A stretch of 15,325 nucleotides of DNA from CAZZNQ01 sp964655775 (GTDB lineage: Bacteria > Planctomycetota > Brocadiia > SM23-32), in the NCBI GenBank assembly GCA_964655775.1, contig CAZZNQ010000093.1, positions 1 to 15,325 of the forward strand. The letters run 5' to 3'. The translations under genes and the position numbers were made by a program. A model generated the notes under the pieces. It was not told where the DNA came from. It searched no databases and worked only from the letters and a program-made list of their open reading frames with translations. This document shows positions 15,118 through 15,325 of this stretch, piece by piece. Positions within the stretch are counted from its first letter, which is position 1; each line of letters starts with the position of its first letter.

Positions 15118-15129
15118 TGCTCTTTGACA
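15118..15129 (+). promoter_or_regulatory. boxA antitermination element of the rRNA leader
   Basis: TGCTCTTTGACA differs at one position from the E. coli rrn boxA TGCTCTTTAACA. In known systems the RNA copy is bound by NusB-NusE (S10) and makes RNA polymerase resist termination across the rRNA operon. It lies downstream of all three promoters, so every transcript that reaches 16S would carry it. Confidence 0.88.
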
Positions 15130-15167
15130 GCTTGGAGACGGAAGGCGCACCAGACGCTTGAGAATGT

Positions 15168-15248
15168 GTCCGCCCTGCGAGAGCGGCGGCGGATCGCGAG
15201 CAACTGCCTTGCTGCCACGGTGCACGCAACGCTTACGAGTGCGTGCAT
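15168..15248 (+). other. two hairpins in the 16S leader
   Basis: GTCCGCC (15168-15174) can pair with GGCGGAT (15188-15194, one G-U). TGCACGCA (15221-15228) pairs perfectly with TGCGTGCA (15240-15247), extended by a G-U at 15220/15248, around an 11-base loop. The second ends about 16 bases before the mature 16S start. They may help leader folding or processing; the long stem that usually frames 16S needs the downstream spacer, which is not in the window. Confidence 0.6.
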
Positions 15249-15263
15249 GAGTACCAAGTAGAA

Positions 15264-15325
15264 TACTCTGAGGGTATGATACTGGCTCAGAACGAACGCT
15301 GGCAGCGTGCCTTATACATGCAAGT
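15264..15325 (+). rRNA. rrs: 16S ribosomal RNA, first 62 bases, truncated by the window end
   Basis: The diagnostic bacterial 16S start is present: TGGCTCAGAACGAACGCTGG followed by CAGCGTGCC, then ACATGCAAGT at the window end. By alignment, 15271-15290 correspond to E. coli positions 8-27, so the 5' end is near 15264 (about +/-3). The universal 27F site reads AGGGTATGATACTGGCTCAG here, with three differences from the usual consensus. Too little is present to name a phylum. Confidence 0.96.

Noticed and set aside
14854..15225. Minus-strand frame of 123 codons over the rRNA promoter region
   Set aside because: It lies antisense to three strong promoters, a terminator and boxA, has no ribosome-binding site that I can see, and shows no domain.

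Overview
The window is GC-rich bacterial chromosomal DNA. It is probably the end of an assembly contig, because it stops 62 bases into a 16S rRNA gene, and rRNA repeats often break assemblies. Two large exported proteins with Sec-type signal peptides (a giant alpha-2-macroglobulin and a family-5-like glycoside hydrolase) suggest a Gram-negative, polysaccharide-degrading organism. Overall style recalls uncultured lineages in or near the PVC group (Planctomycetota, Lentisphaerota, Hydrogenedentota or similar). That placement is an inference. The 16S 5' end is unusual and I cannot assign a phylum from it.

Layout. Positions 2-1622 hold the 3' part of ilvB and a complete ilvN, the catalytic and regulatory subunits of acetolactate synthase (branched-chain amino acid synthesis). 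A 6.2 kb gene on the opposite strand (1636-7839) converges on them. It encodes a 2067-residue alpha-2-macroglobulin-like protein with an intact thioester motif and an N-terminal TPR-like extension. A 142-bp divergent intergenic region separates it from a secreted glycoside hydrolase-like gene (7982-10666). That gene is followed on the same strand by an unusual fusion of a DUF1638 domain to a hydantoinase/oxoprolinase (HyuA-like) ATPase (10752-13580). No HyuB, methyltransferase or corrinoid partner is present in the window.

From 13.6 kb onward the window is dedicated to translation and its control. A stand-alone tRNA-Glu(UUC) has its own near-consensus promoter and a perfectly palindromic terminator. 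A DksA/TraR-type zinc-finger gene points left and has its own terminator. To its right lies an rRNA operon control region: three tandem sigma-70-type promoters, each with a 17-bp spacer, a terminator-like hairpin just after the first promoter, an almost perfect boxA antitermination element, leader hairpins, and the start of 16S rRNA.

The most interesting points are the DUF1638-HyuA fusion, the promoter-terminator-promoter layout before the rRNA operon next to a DksA-family gene, the three mismatches of the 16S 5' end to the 27F primer site, and the macroglobulin without a nearby pbpC. I see no CRISPR array, insertion sequence, phage gene or defence system. Most long overlapping reading frames on the opposite strand are shadows of the real genes in GC-rich sequence.
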